From positions 4,965,001-5,029,000 of the forward strand of contig JANTQA010000070.1 in NCBI GenBank assembly GCA_027625915.1: a stretch of DNA of 64,000 nt, given 5' to 3'. Below, one piece after another: positions 21,210 through 32,106 of this stretch. Made by a program: the position numbers and the translations under genes. The notes beneath the pieces are model-generated. The model was given only the letters and a program-made list of their open reading frames with translations, had not been told where the DNA came from and did not search any database. This DNA comes from Anaeramoeba flamelloides (Eukaryota; Metamonada; Anaeramoebidae). Every line of letters starts with the position of its first letter. Within the stretch, counting starts at the first letter, position 1.

Positions 21210-21724
21210 TAAACTATCAACAAAAATCATTGGCCCATCAAAAATCAAAATTTAAAGAAAAATATTTTTAATACTTGTAGTTATCTATTATAATGTCAAA
21301 ATTTTTATTTTAGTATTTGGTTCACTACTCCAGGGGTATTTGTTTTTCTTCAAAAAATAAAATAAAAAAAGTTAAAAAAAAATTTTAAAAAAAATTTGAC
21401 ATTTATTTTGAATGAAGCATTACATGAAAAAAAATTTTTTTAAAAATTAATAAAACCCATTTATCGATTCTCCTCCCCTTTGAATAACTAAATCTAATCT
21501 CTTTGTCATATTTGAAACCAATTTTTTACATTATTTCATCTGTTACTTCTTTCAAATTTTTCATTTTCATTTTCCATTTTAACAAAACACTTTTGAAAAA
21601 ATAAAAAAGAGAAAAAATGATTTATTTACAAAATTTTCATTGTGAGAGGAAAAACTTCAAAACGATACAAAAGCAATTCAAAATTGAAATATAAGGTGGG
21701 CCATTTATTTTGAATTTTAGTTTA
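21210..21724. mobile_element. GGCCCA-type MITE, copy 1
   Basis: A 515-bp unit, near-identical to 49922-50436, which has the same length and orientation. Terminal inverted repeats: the left end begins TAAACTATC with TTGGCCCA about 20 bp in, and the right end is TGGGCCATTT through TTTTAGTTTA. TA dinucleotides flank it on the right. The interior has no frame. The near-identity of two copies 28 kb apart points to fairly recent copying. Confidence 0.82.
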
Positions 21725-21732
21725 TATATATA

Positions 21733-22269
21733 TAAACCCCAATTCAAAATTTTTAACACACCAAAATTCAATTTGTGAAGAAAAAAACTTATTTAATCAA
21801 TTCAAGAAGATTTACCAAATTAGAACCATTCACTAATTGAAATGTTAACACTTCTTCATAAATTACAATACTCAAAAAAACAATAAATAAATAATTATCA
21901 ATACAAATAAATGAAGGGTGTGTCAAAAATTTTGGAGAGAGCAAAACAAAAAAATACATTAGTAAATATGTTGAAATTCTATTAGGATTATTGATCGATC
22001 AAATGGTTAGATACTACCAACTAATTTTATTTGAGTTCTTCTATTTTGAACAACCTGACTTTAACCATAATATCAATGGTTCAAAAAAATTTTGATCCAA
22101 CGAAACAAATTACGTAATTCAAACAATGAAATCAAAACAAAAACTAAAAGATGAAAAAATGATTTTCATATTTTAAAAAAATCAAAATTATCTCCAATTT
22201 CAATGAAATTGTATTATTGTGATTGTTTGGAACGTTTTAGCTGTGTGGAAAATTTTGAATTTTAGTTTA
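21733..22269 (+). mobile_element. TAAAC-type MITE, full copy 1
   Basis: A 537-bp unit with ends TAAACCCCAATTCAAAAT and, as complement, TAAACTAAAATTCAAAAT. Both ends run into TA arrays (21723-21733 and 22269-22291). The reverse complement recurs at 48118-48653, and truncated copies lie at 12475-12800 and 29555-29900. It encodes nothing. Its termini share the TAAAC-y-m-AAATTCAAAAT pattern with the GGCCCA-type unit directly to its left. Confidence 0.78.
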
Positions 22270-22340
22270 TATATATATATATATATATATCCAAGATTTT
22301 TAATTTGAAAATCATTTTAACAAGAAATTCAGGGATTAAT

Positions 22341-22898
22341 TTAAGGTTTACAATCCCTGAAATTTGAAAGAAGATTATCTTGGGTTGGTTTTTATTCCAG
22401 TTGTTTAGGTTATTTTCTGATCGATCTTGTACTTGGTATGGTTTTTAATAATGGTTCAAAATGACAATTTTTGACAAATTATTTTGTTTTTTTCCCAAAT
22501 CAAAATTGAAGAGTCTAAGATTAATAGATTGGTAGGTGTTCAAATAAATTTTAATTTTTGGGCTTTGATTGAAATTTTCATTTTCTTTTTTGTCAATTAA
22601 CTAACGGAAAAAAAAATTTTTTTTTTAAAAGCTCCCAATAAAACCAAACTTAATTAAAAATTTCAATCCACAACCCAAAAACCACATTTTATTATAACTT
22701 TAGTTCCAGCCAATTAATCTTATACTCTTCATTTCTGATTTTGGAAAAAAAAAAAATAAATTATCAAAAATTGTCATTTTGAACCACAATTAAAACCTAT
22801 ACCAAGTCCCTGATCAATCAACATTAGAACCAAAACAACTGTAACAAAAACTAACCCATTGCAATCTTTTTTCCCATTTCAGGGATTGTAAACCTTAA
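22341..22898. mobile_element. TTAA-flanked hairpin MITE, copy 2
   Basis: Flanked by TTAA on both sides, starting GGTTTACAATCCCTGAAA and ending with the complement. The arms are less perfect than in the copy at 15549-16105, so this insertion looks older. The two copies are almost exactly equal in length. It ends about 300 bp upstream of the CNOT10 start. Confidence 0.8.
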
Positions 22899-23197
22899 AG
22901 TTAAAAAAAAAAGAAGTATTTTGAAAGATCTTTTTTTAAAATTACTTTTTTCAAAAGTTTGTTTTCTGAATTACTTTAAATCAATTTTCCATCATTTATC
23001 TTTTATGACTCAGAAAAATTCAACAAAGCAATATAATAAATGTCCATAATTGGAAAAAAGAACACACCAAATCTCAATTTCCAATATATATTCTGATAAA
23101 ATCATTAATAATCTCAAAAAACAATTTATTTTTTTTACCATTTTTTTCTGTTAATATTGATTTTTTTTATTCACAATAAATAGAATCATACTTGCGA

Positions 23198-26100
23198 ATG
23201 AATTTAGCTCATCGACTGTTTACTCAGAAAAAATACAATGAGGCGTCTCAACAAATCTCGACACTACTTGAAAAAACAAGTGGAGATAACAAAAAAATTG
23301 TCAAATTAAAAAGCCATCTTGCGCTTTGTGAATATATGAAGACAGGACGCACACAACCAGAAGAATATTTAGAAACACTAAACGGTATTGTTAAACAATT
23401 CTCTAAAGATCTCACAACAGTTGATCTCGGGTATGTGATTTATAACCAGGCTATCATCAATTATCAATTAAAAAGTTATCAAAAGGCAGCAATTCAATTG
23501 GAGTCCTTACGAAAAAATGTAGGCTCGTTAGATCCTTATTTAGGTTTTGAAGCAACATACCTATTATTAAAATTGTCTATAGAGAACAACCACATTTCAC
23601 AAGCAAACGGCTTAGTTTCACTAATTGAAAATCAATTTTTCCAGTCAAACACCAAAAATAAACAAAAAAATTCTGAATTACAAACAAGAAACCAAAACAA
23701 AAATAAGCATCGACTATTAATGCTAAAAATTAAACTTTCTTTGTGTTGTTCTGAACATAACAAAGCAGAGTTATTTATAAACCAATTACAAGAAATTAAA
23801 AATAGAAATTTACAACAACAAAGTAATATCTTTTTTTTTTTTTCTTTTCTTTTTTTTCTTTTCTTTTTCATTTTAGTCTTTTTTCTTTTTGATTTTTTTT
23901 TTTTCACAAGCCTTTTGTTCAAGAAGAAAAATCGATCCTTTATTTCAATTTCATTACAAGTACGCTATTTTTTTGAATCAAGTCAAGCAACAAATTAAAA
24001 TTTGAGTTTTTTTTTTTACTTTTCTTTTTTGATTACTTTTTAATGTAAATTTATATTCACAATTCTTTTTGTTTTTAAAAACGAGGAAAGAAGAAGTGTT
24101 TTATTGTTTATTATTTAGCTAAACAAATGATCGAACTTTTGGTTTTTTTACCCCTCTCTATGTTTTTTTTTTTGATTTTAATAATCGAATTATGTTGATC
24201 TCAAACATCACGATCTAATAGATAAATTGGAATTAATTGAGATTCAATTTTTTAGTCTGCAACCTAGAAAAATATTTTGAATTGGTGATGTATTAAAAAA
24301 CGAATTAAGATTTTTTAGTCTTGTAATTGTAATTCAGACAATATTCATTTTTTTCTCCGAGAATTGTTAAAAATAAATAAGGTATTTGAATCCCTAGTAT
24401 TTGACACCTTTGCCAATTTTGGAAGATATGATTGGTTGAAAAATAAATTGTATTTTTAATTCTCTTTTTGGAAGAGGTATTTTCAATATCTCTGGCAAAA
24501 TTAATTCCTTTAGTACTTTAAATTTGATTAATTGTGCTGGTAAATTCGTGAATTTTAATATATGGGATTTATTAAATCATAATTTTTGCTTAGGAAAAAG
24601 AAGAAACTAAAATTTTATTCAATTTATTTTGGAACCAATGGCGCCATCCAATAGAATTAATAAGACAAACGAAAAACAAAAAAAATAAAAAAAAGGTGGA
24701 AAGTTGTCTCCAATTTAAAATATAAAAACAAGTTGTTAATTTAGATCGAAGAGTAATTTAGAAATTAAAATAAAAAGTGGATTCTTGTTTTATAAACTCC
24801 TTTTCAAAAGGTGTAAATTAACAGTTTCTATAGTTCATCCACCAAATTTTTTTATTTGAATTGCTAAACCTTTTTTTTGGATACTTTTTCGAGATGTTTT
24901 GATTTTCACTTTTTGTAAAATTACTCATAAATTTTTCATTATTTAATTTTCGCAATAATTGTTATAAGCATAATTGCGCACAATATCTTTTAAGGGGATA
25001 AATTTTAAAGAATTAGTATTATTTAATTTAGCTATTTCCAAAAAAGTGAGGCAAATTTATTTTAAAATAACTTTATTAAATCCAATCTTCATAAAACTAA
25101 CAAAATATACAAAAATTATCAACTTTCATATATTGATTCTGGATAATAATTCAATTTGTTTTTTAGTATTGTATTACATAGATAAATAAAAGATATTAAA
25201 AATTTCTGATCGCAATTTTATTTGATATTTTTTAGGGGTGAAAATTTCTATTTATTATTGTCTTTTTGATCCAAAAAAATGGTTTTCATAACTTTTTTAA
25301 TCTCGACAAAACCCCCAATAGAATGGAAAACATATAACTGTATTTTATTGTTTAAAAAATCATTTATACCCTTTCCATATTTCCAGTTTTTTTTATTGAA
25401 ATTTGTAGAACATTGTATACCCCAAAAAAATTCAATTTTTTTTTTCATTTTTTGGAAATATTTTCAAAAACATTTTTTGAAATAAATACCATTGACATTG
25501 ATTCAATCGGTATTAATGTTTATCTTTGTTTGTTATTGGCAATTAACGAATACCCCCACTAACAAAGATGATTTTTTATGAAATGTAAAAAAAAATTTCC
25601 CACTTTTTCGAAAATGCCTTAATTAAAATTAGCCTATATAGGATAACTTTCATTAACAAAAATAAACTATTATAAGCAAATTATGAAATTATTCAAATTT
25701 TGATTTAAAAACAAGAATAAGTTTTGACAATAATAAGCTTATTTTGGTTACAAAGTTAAAGATCAATTATTTCTGATAAGTGGTTTGAAATTAACCAATA
25801 AAAGCCCTATTCTAGTTCAAGAGTGGAAATTGGACTTGGTGAAAAGTGATTTATTAGAAAAATTAAAAAAAATCGTTTCTTTAATTTGTAGATTTAATCT
25901 TTATTACATATTTTGTGTATTCTTTAATATTGATGAAATATTTATCCATTAATATGTCGTTTTAGACAATTGACACACTTTTTTTTCATAAATTATTTTT
26001 TCAAGATTTAGCTTCAAATTGGAAATTAATTTAATTCATCAAGAGTTAGACCCTGATTGAATGTGGCTAAAAGTTTGAAATTCATTATCTTTCAAAATCG

Positions 26101-29100
26101 GTTTCTATGATTTTCAAAATAATTAATTTTTAAACAAAAAAAGTAAAATTCTATTTTATAAATAAAAAAAAAAAATTAGTAACTTAACAATATTTTTAAA
26201 TATCAAAATTGGTTTGGAATAGTTTTTTAATCTAATGACCTTTTGATGGTTTTTGAAATTAACAAACAAATAAATTTATTTTTTGAAAAGTTTATTATAT
26301 TTTTTATCTCAAATTTTACATTTAGAGCAATTGACACATCATTCCAATATTTTTTTTCTCTGTTTATAGTCTTAAAAACAAATTCCAATGACTTAAAGAG
26401 TCTTTCTCAAGATTTCGTTTTTTTGTTCTTTTTGAAATTCATCAATAAAATTACAATTTACTTTTTTCAGAATTAAGGTTTTTACTAAAATGGAAGAATG
26501 TTTATTTACTGTTTGAAATTTTTTACTCTTTGATCTCAAAGTCAAAGATGTGTGGTCTAAAATTTTGTTAAAAAACGTAAAATATACTTCATTTTTTTAA
26601 AGATTTTGAATGCTTAACTTTTTAATCAAATCCCCAATTTCCCAAAAAAAAAATAATAATTATGAATGGGGAATCAAACTAAACTGAAAAGGATAAAGCA
26701 AAGATTGCAAAGCCTTCTAAAAAACAAAATTAAGCCCTAAGATACTGTTCATTATATCAACGAATATAATATTTGTTGGTATGACAGACCAAGTTAAAAA
26801 TAAGTATCTTTTTAACCATAAGAATTTTACTTGGAAGTTATGTGTTCTTTGTATTATTCATATAAAATGTTAATTCTTGACACAAAGATATTGATTTATG
26901 GATCAATGGTTCAGAAAATCATTAATAATGTTAATTTTCTGTTTTAATTCACGAAAGATTTAAGTTATGTGAACTGAAATGATGTTAAGAGTAAATAGAT
27001 CGTATCTTACAATAATCCAAGAAGACATTGTTATTATTGTTGCTGGAAATAGTTAAAAAGAAATTCTGGTACTTCATTGATTGTGTGATAAATATGATTC
27101 CCTATTATTACAGGGACTGATTTGATCTTGTTCATTTTCTGAAGTCCCAATTTATTGACAAAAAAAAAAGAAGCTTGGAAAAAACATTTTTTTAGTTTCA
27201 TTTTTTATTTGTGCTTTTTGTTATTGTTCGGATTTGCCAACAGGCTTTTTAGTGCTTATATAAATCATTTTCCAGTCAAAGGCGCACACTTGTAGGGGTG
27301 AAATACATGTGTCGAAGGGGTTTGAATCGATATTAGAAGAAAAAATTTATTTTGGAAATTTCAAAATTTAAATCATTTTTTTTATATTTTTTCTCATTTT
27401 ACTTTTTTTTTTTTTCAATTTTTTTTTAGACACCTAATTCATTTGCAGTTTTTTTTTTTTATAGCAAGAACTATAGTCACTAAATAAAAACATGTTATCC
27501 TAAGGTTAATGAAACAGTGGTATCAATTTTAGAAAAATCATATTGATTTCTATTGGAATTTTCTTTGGATCTTCAAATCAAGATCAAAATGGCAACACAT
27601 TGTTATTTTTCTCAATTAGACCAAATAAGAATTTTTAGTTTTTGAAATTTTTAAGAAAATATATTGATTGATTAGATTTACTTCAATGCAGATATCAACT
27701 ATTCACCAACTGTGTTTTATTCTACTTATTGTTTATTTATTCTTTAATCGTAAATTATAAAAAATAATTGGTATTTGGAAATTAAATGTTGGGTTTTATT
27801 TTTGACAGAAGCAAAATTTATATAATTATTAATTTGGTTTTTAAATAAAAAAATATACATTCTTTATCTCGAAAATTTTTACAAAATAATAATTTTATTT
27901 TCAATTTTTAATTTTTCAAATAAAAAACAAAATCTTTCAAAATTAATCAATTGAAATTTTAAAACATAACTTTCTTGCTAACCTTCTTTTTTTAATGTAA
28001 TTTAATTTTATTAATAGAAGAAAACCAAATAGAAAAAATAAATGAAAATGTTTCTGTAAATGAAAACTTAAGTTTAAACATGATGAGGTGTAAAATTGAG
28101 CATTCAAAAATGAATTTAGAAGAAGCTAAAAATAATTTGTGGGGGTTAAGTAAAATGATGACGAATTTAAAAATGAAAGAAGAAAGAAATTATTCAAATT
28201 TTTGGTCATCGTTTTATAACAATCTAGGATGTGTTGAATTAAAGAATAATAAGCCAGGTTCTGCATTGTTTTATTTCAAAAAGGCATTAATGGCAAATTC
28301 ACAAATTTGTAAAAATGAAAAGACATTAAATAATTTTTCAAAAGATAAAAGAAGTGAAATAATGTACAATACGGGTTTGTGTTTAATTTTACTTGAAAAG
28401 CCACAAAATGCATTTCAATTTTTCCAAGGTGCCTTGGTATGCTTATATAATAGGCCCAGAGTGTGGATAAGATTGGCAGAGTGTTGCTTATTAGAGCATT
28501 TTCGATTGATTAAGGATAAAGAACAAAAGAACAGTCTTAACCATTTGGTGAAAAGGGTCATTGGGCAGGGTAAATACCGAACGGTTATACTCCAAACTGG
28601 AATTGGGCCAAATGATGGGTTAAATATTAATGAAGAATCTGTTAGCTTTGAAGATATTGTGTCAAGTAACGTCGGCGATTTACAATTTCATGGGATACCT
28701 GTCCAATCAATGAGTCTGGATTATGCTTCAAAGGCAGCTTCAAATTCCATATTAATTTCCGAAAAATTATTAAAAATAATAAATAATCAAAACCAAAAAA
28801 CTTTAACAACAAGCAATAATAATAAAAACTCAAAGATTAATGAAAATAAAAATATTCAAAAAAATGAAAAAAATATTCTTAATAATAATGAATTTAAAAA
28901 TGGCAATGAAACTGAAAAACAAAAAAATCAAGAAAAAATCAATATCAATAACACCGCTTTAAATTCATTAAAATCTGGAAACACAAATATAGATCTTGAT
29001 AACTTATCAAAAAATGATCAAACTTTAAAACAAGACCTCGAGCATGGATTATTATTATTAAGCTATATTTCTTTATGTTGCCAAAATCCTGTAACAGCTT

Positions 29101-29546
29101 TATCAAGTGCCAAAATGCTATTAAATTATAACCCAGATCCCTATAGAGCATATTTGGCAAACATTTATGCTGCAGAGGCTTGTTGTTTATTAAATAATCC
29201 AAATTTAGCGAAAGAATATATCTCCCAAACCTTACAAAAAAGAAGATACCAAGTAGAAAAGTTGCTAAAAGGGCCAAAAAATTTAAAAATCATGACTCCT
29301 AAAGAATATGAATCAAATTGGTCAGATTGTGTTACGCTTTTAAATCTTGCCTTTGTTTTGATCTTGCAAAACGATATACAGACAGCATCAGAATATATTA
29401 AGCAAGCTTCGAGAATGTTCCCCAATTCTCCCCTTGTTTTATTATCGTGTGTATACCTTGAACTTGTCAATGGAAATACTCAAAATGCGCTTGAATTATT
29501 AAAAAGCTGCCATGCTTTTTATCCTTTAGAAAATTCACAAAAATAA
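23198..29546 (+). CDS. CNOT10: CCR4-NOT complex subunit 10 (CNOT10), TPR protein
   Basis: Exons 23198-23822 and 28018-29546 join in phase 1 to 717 residues, close to the 744 of human CNOT10. The N-terminal half has TPR-like helices (LAHRLFTQKKYNEASQQI, then YNQAIINYQLKSYQKAAIQL). The second exon carries the conserved blocks FYNNLGCVELKNNKPG, FYFKKALMAN, RVWIRLAECCLLEH, VIGQGKYRTVILQTG and YLELVNGNTQNALELL, all matching family wording. An Asn/Lys-rich insert lies between two TPR blocks. CNOT10 pairs with CNOT11 and docks on the N-terminal part of CNOT1 in the cytoplasmic deadenylase complex that shortens mRNA tails. The start is the first in-frame ATG; a possible acceptor (AATAG) just upstream leaves room for an extra N-terminal exon. 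The intron is 4195 bp. The stop codon is followed almost at once by a MITE. Confidence 0.93.
23823..28017 (+). other. Giant intron of CNOT10
   Basis: Starts GTAATATC and ends TTAATAG. It includes pyrimidine-rich DNA just after the donor, a repeat family B copy (24960-25640) and a pair of similar short stretches at about 25960-25990 and 26315-26345 (both TTTAGA-n-CAATTGACACA-like). The frames at 24974, 25279 and 26243 are parts of repeats or low-complexity sequence and are not genes. Confidence 0.8.
24960..25640 (+). repeat. Repeat family B, most continuous copy
   Basis: Brings together the 5' part matched at 7735-8125 and the 3' part matched at 11125-11420. Two adjoining readings look like a decayed protein (KKVRQIYFKITLLNPIF and, further on, NHLYPFHIF). 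I cannot place it in a known element family. It may be an older relative of the LINE, or its other open reading frame. Confidence 0.5.
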
Positions 29547-29554
29547 TGAAAAAC

Positions 29555-29900
29555 GTTTACTTAAAGAAAATTCAAATTTTAAAGCACAATTAAAACAGTT
29601 AAAAGTATATCAATGCTACACTTTCTTGAAATTTGGAAATAATTTTGATTTTTTTAAAAAAATATTTGAATCATTTTTTCATCTTTTTCATTTTTTTGTT
29701 TTCATTTCTTTTTTTTCAATTACATAATAGTGATTTTTGATCAAAAAAATTTTTCAAATTATTGATTATAAGGTGAAAATTGAGTTTCTTTTAAATAGAA
29801 AAACTCAAATAAAATCAGTTGATGGTATTTATAACCTTTTATTGATCAAGAATTGTGAATTGGTTTTCAACGGCTTTATCACTGCATTTTTTTGTTGCAC
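29555..29900 (-). mobile_element. TAAAC-type MITE abutting CNOT10 stop codon
   Basis: From AAAATTCAAATTTT (about 29565) the sequence follows the copy at 48118 onward, through CAATGCTACA and TTTTCATTTC to a TTGATCAAGAATTGTGAA region that replaces TTGATCGATCAATAATT. The match begins 10-20 bp after the CNOT10 stop, so the 3' UTR and polyadenylation site of the gene must lie within or past the element. The far end is lost. Confidence 0.6.
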
Positions 29901-30655
29901 TCACTTCAGGTGTGAAATTATTTGTTTTTATTTTTTTGTTTTAGAATCATTTGTTTTTTCTGTTGTTTATGATTAGGTAAAAGATAAATAATTGTTAAGA
30001 TTCCAGTCAGTGGGTGCTTCTAATTAGTATTTAATCAAATATAGTTGATTAAATATGATTTTTTTTTTTTTTAAATTGAATTTTGATGTTAAATATTTTG
30101 ACTAGGATTTTGAAAAAAAAAATAATTAAGAGATCAAGTAGGCTTTTGTTGCTTGTTTTGAGGGTTAAAAAAAATTTATACCGAAATTTTGGTGTTAAAA
30201 TTAGATTTTGAACAACATTTTAAAAAGTGTTTCGTATTGATGATTTCAACATTTTGAGTTTTCTGTAATTTGGTTAATATAAGACTACTAATCACAAAAT
30301 AATCTTTTTGATTTTTCTCTCATAACCCTGAAAAACCATTTAAAAACTTTCATATCATTGAAAGTAATCAAGAAACTCTTCGAAAAAAACTAACAAATTC
30401 AATTTGACAAATTTTGAAAATTAATAAATGAACCTAAACTTCAAAAATCCCTTTTATTTTTTTGAAAAGTTTGTCTAAACTTCAAAAATTTCCGATTTTT
30501 GTTAATTAAGACACCTCATTATGTACTATTTTATTTATTTAATTGGGTAGCGGGGGGGGGGTACTTTGAACTGAAACTTGATCTGTAATACTTTAATAAT
30601 TAATTAATTATATAAGATATTTTAAAATCAAATAGAAATTTTGTTTTATATAAGG
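29901..30655. other. Spacer without a gene
   Basis: AT-rich. The only feature is a run of nine or ten G near 30553, rare in this composition, within GTAGCG-G-run-TACTTT. No gene or matched repeat. Confidence 0.4.
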
Positions 30656-30659
30656 TTTA

Positions 30660-31205
30660 CAATTCAATCATAATATAAATATATAACTCTTTTTCTGTAA
30701 AAGGTGTATATTTTATTGAAGAAAGAGAACATATTCTATGAATTTGATTCATTACCCTTCTCAAAATAAATTTTCAATTTTGAGATCAGAATCATTTTTT
30801 CTCATTTTGAAAAATTTTTTTATTTTGTTTTTTGATTTTTACTTTTTTTTTTTGAAAACAAAAAGATAATTTAAAAAAAAAAGTCAAAAACTTCAAATAA
30901 ACCTTAAGAAAAATGAGGATTTGTATATTCTTTTAAAATCCGTACACTTCAAATAAAAAATCTTATTCGAAAGAATGTGACTTTTCTGGGAAATTAATAA
31001 ATTTTGCAGAAGATGTTCTAATGAAAGGCATAAATTTTTGTTTAACCTTTTTTTTTTTGAAATTATTGGTTTGTTTAGGTATTTTGTTTATGGTTATCGA
31101 ATCTAATGTGGGGTTTATTGTTTCTTCTATTTTTAAACAATAGTATGTTGCTTGATTCTTAAAAAAAAATTGAATTTTTCATTTGTGACTCTACATCTTT
31201 ATGTG
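30660..31205 (+). repeat. Repeat family C, copy 2
   Basis: Aligns in the same orientation with 59595-60130 (TATTGAAGAAAGAGAACATAT at the start; TTGAATTTTTCATTT at the end) and in reverse with 1050-1740. It is followed directly by a TA array (31217-31238) and then a mariner-like MITE. Confidence 0.6.
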
Positions 31206-31247
31206 AAAGGGGGTTTATATATATATATATATATATATGATTATATA

Positions 31248-31440
31248 GACAAGTTCACTTTGAAGACATAAACTTTCATTGGAATTTAAGATACATAAAA
31301 ATCACAAATTAAGACAGAAAATTAGGATTTTTTTTTTATATAATTTATTTTACGAGAATCCCAATTTTGTTCTTACATTTGGAATTTTATTGGTTCCTTA
31401 ATTTTTGATCAAAGTATGTGTCTCAAAAGGGAACTGACTG
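31248..31440. mobile_element. Tc1/mariner-like MITE, copy 2 (old)
   Basis: The right end GGGAACTGACTG is followed by TA, and the left end GACAAGTTCACTTT follows TA. Internal words (ACATAAACTTTCATTGGAAT, TTAAGACAGAAAATTAGG) correspond to those of the 2719-2914 copy with many changes. It is about 193 bp long, matching that copy. Confidence 0.6.
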
Positions 31441-32106
31441 TAAATAATTGATAAATAAAAATAATATATAAATTAAATTTTTCAAAAAAATGAGATAATA
31501 TTAAAGTGAAATTAATGAGTCAATTAAATAAATATTTCGTTTGTTTCAGTGACTGATGATGTTTGACTTTTATCGGATTATTATTGTTATTTTTATTGCG
31601 TTTATAATCTTGTACAGATCCACCTATTTCACTTCTGAGAAATATAAATGTATTATATACAAAAAATGACAACTGTAAGCATAAAAAGTAAAAATATTGA
31701 TTAAATAATATTGTATTTATTTAGGTGTATAAATTACAACAAGTGGTGTAATTTTTTTATAAAAAATAAAAAAATTATTAAAATATAGAAAAAAAAATTT
31801 TACATTTATCAATAGAAATTTTAAATAATAATAATAAATAAAGTATAATAAAAGAAAAGTATAAATATTAAAATATTAAACAAATTAAACAAATTCAAAT
31901 AAAAAGGGAAGAAAAGATTAATATGTATATATATATATATATATATAATCATTTCTAAAAGCAAATTTATAAAACAATATTATTCAATTTTAGAAATTTC
32001 TAAAATTAAAAATAATATGAATACCTATAGTAATTTATAATAAATTGTAATAATGGTGTATTAATTCTAGGTAAATAAAAAGAATGGTTTGTGTTAATAC
32101 TAATTG
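31441..32106. other. Spacer downstream of the RGS-DUF547 gene
   Basis: AT-rich DNA with a TA array at 31926-31946. It should include the 3' UTR of the minus-strand gene that ends at 32107. No other feature is supported. Confidence 0.4.

Noticed and set aside
28642-29470. Three minus-strand frames of 63-110 codons
   Set aside because: All are antisense to the CNOT10 second exon and show no family motifs.
29544-29620. Readable continuation of CNOT10 in another frame past its stop (NNEKRLLKENSNFKAQLKQL)
   Set aside because: The same DNA matches the left end of the TAAAC-type MITE at 48118, so it is repeat sequence and not lost coding sequence.
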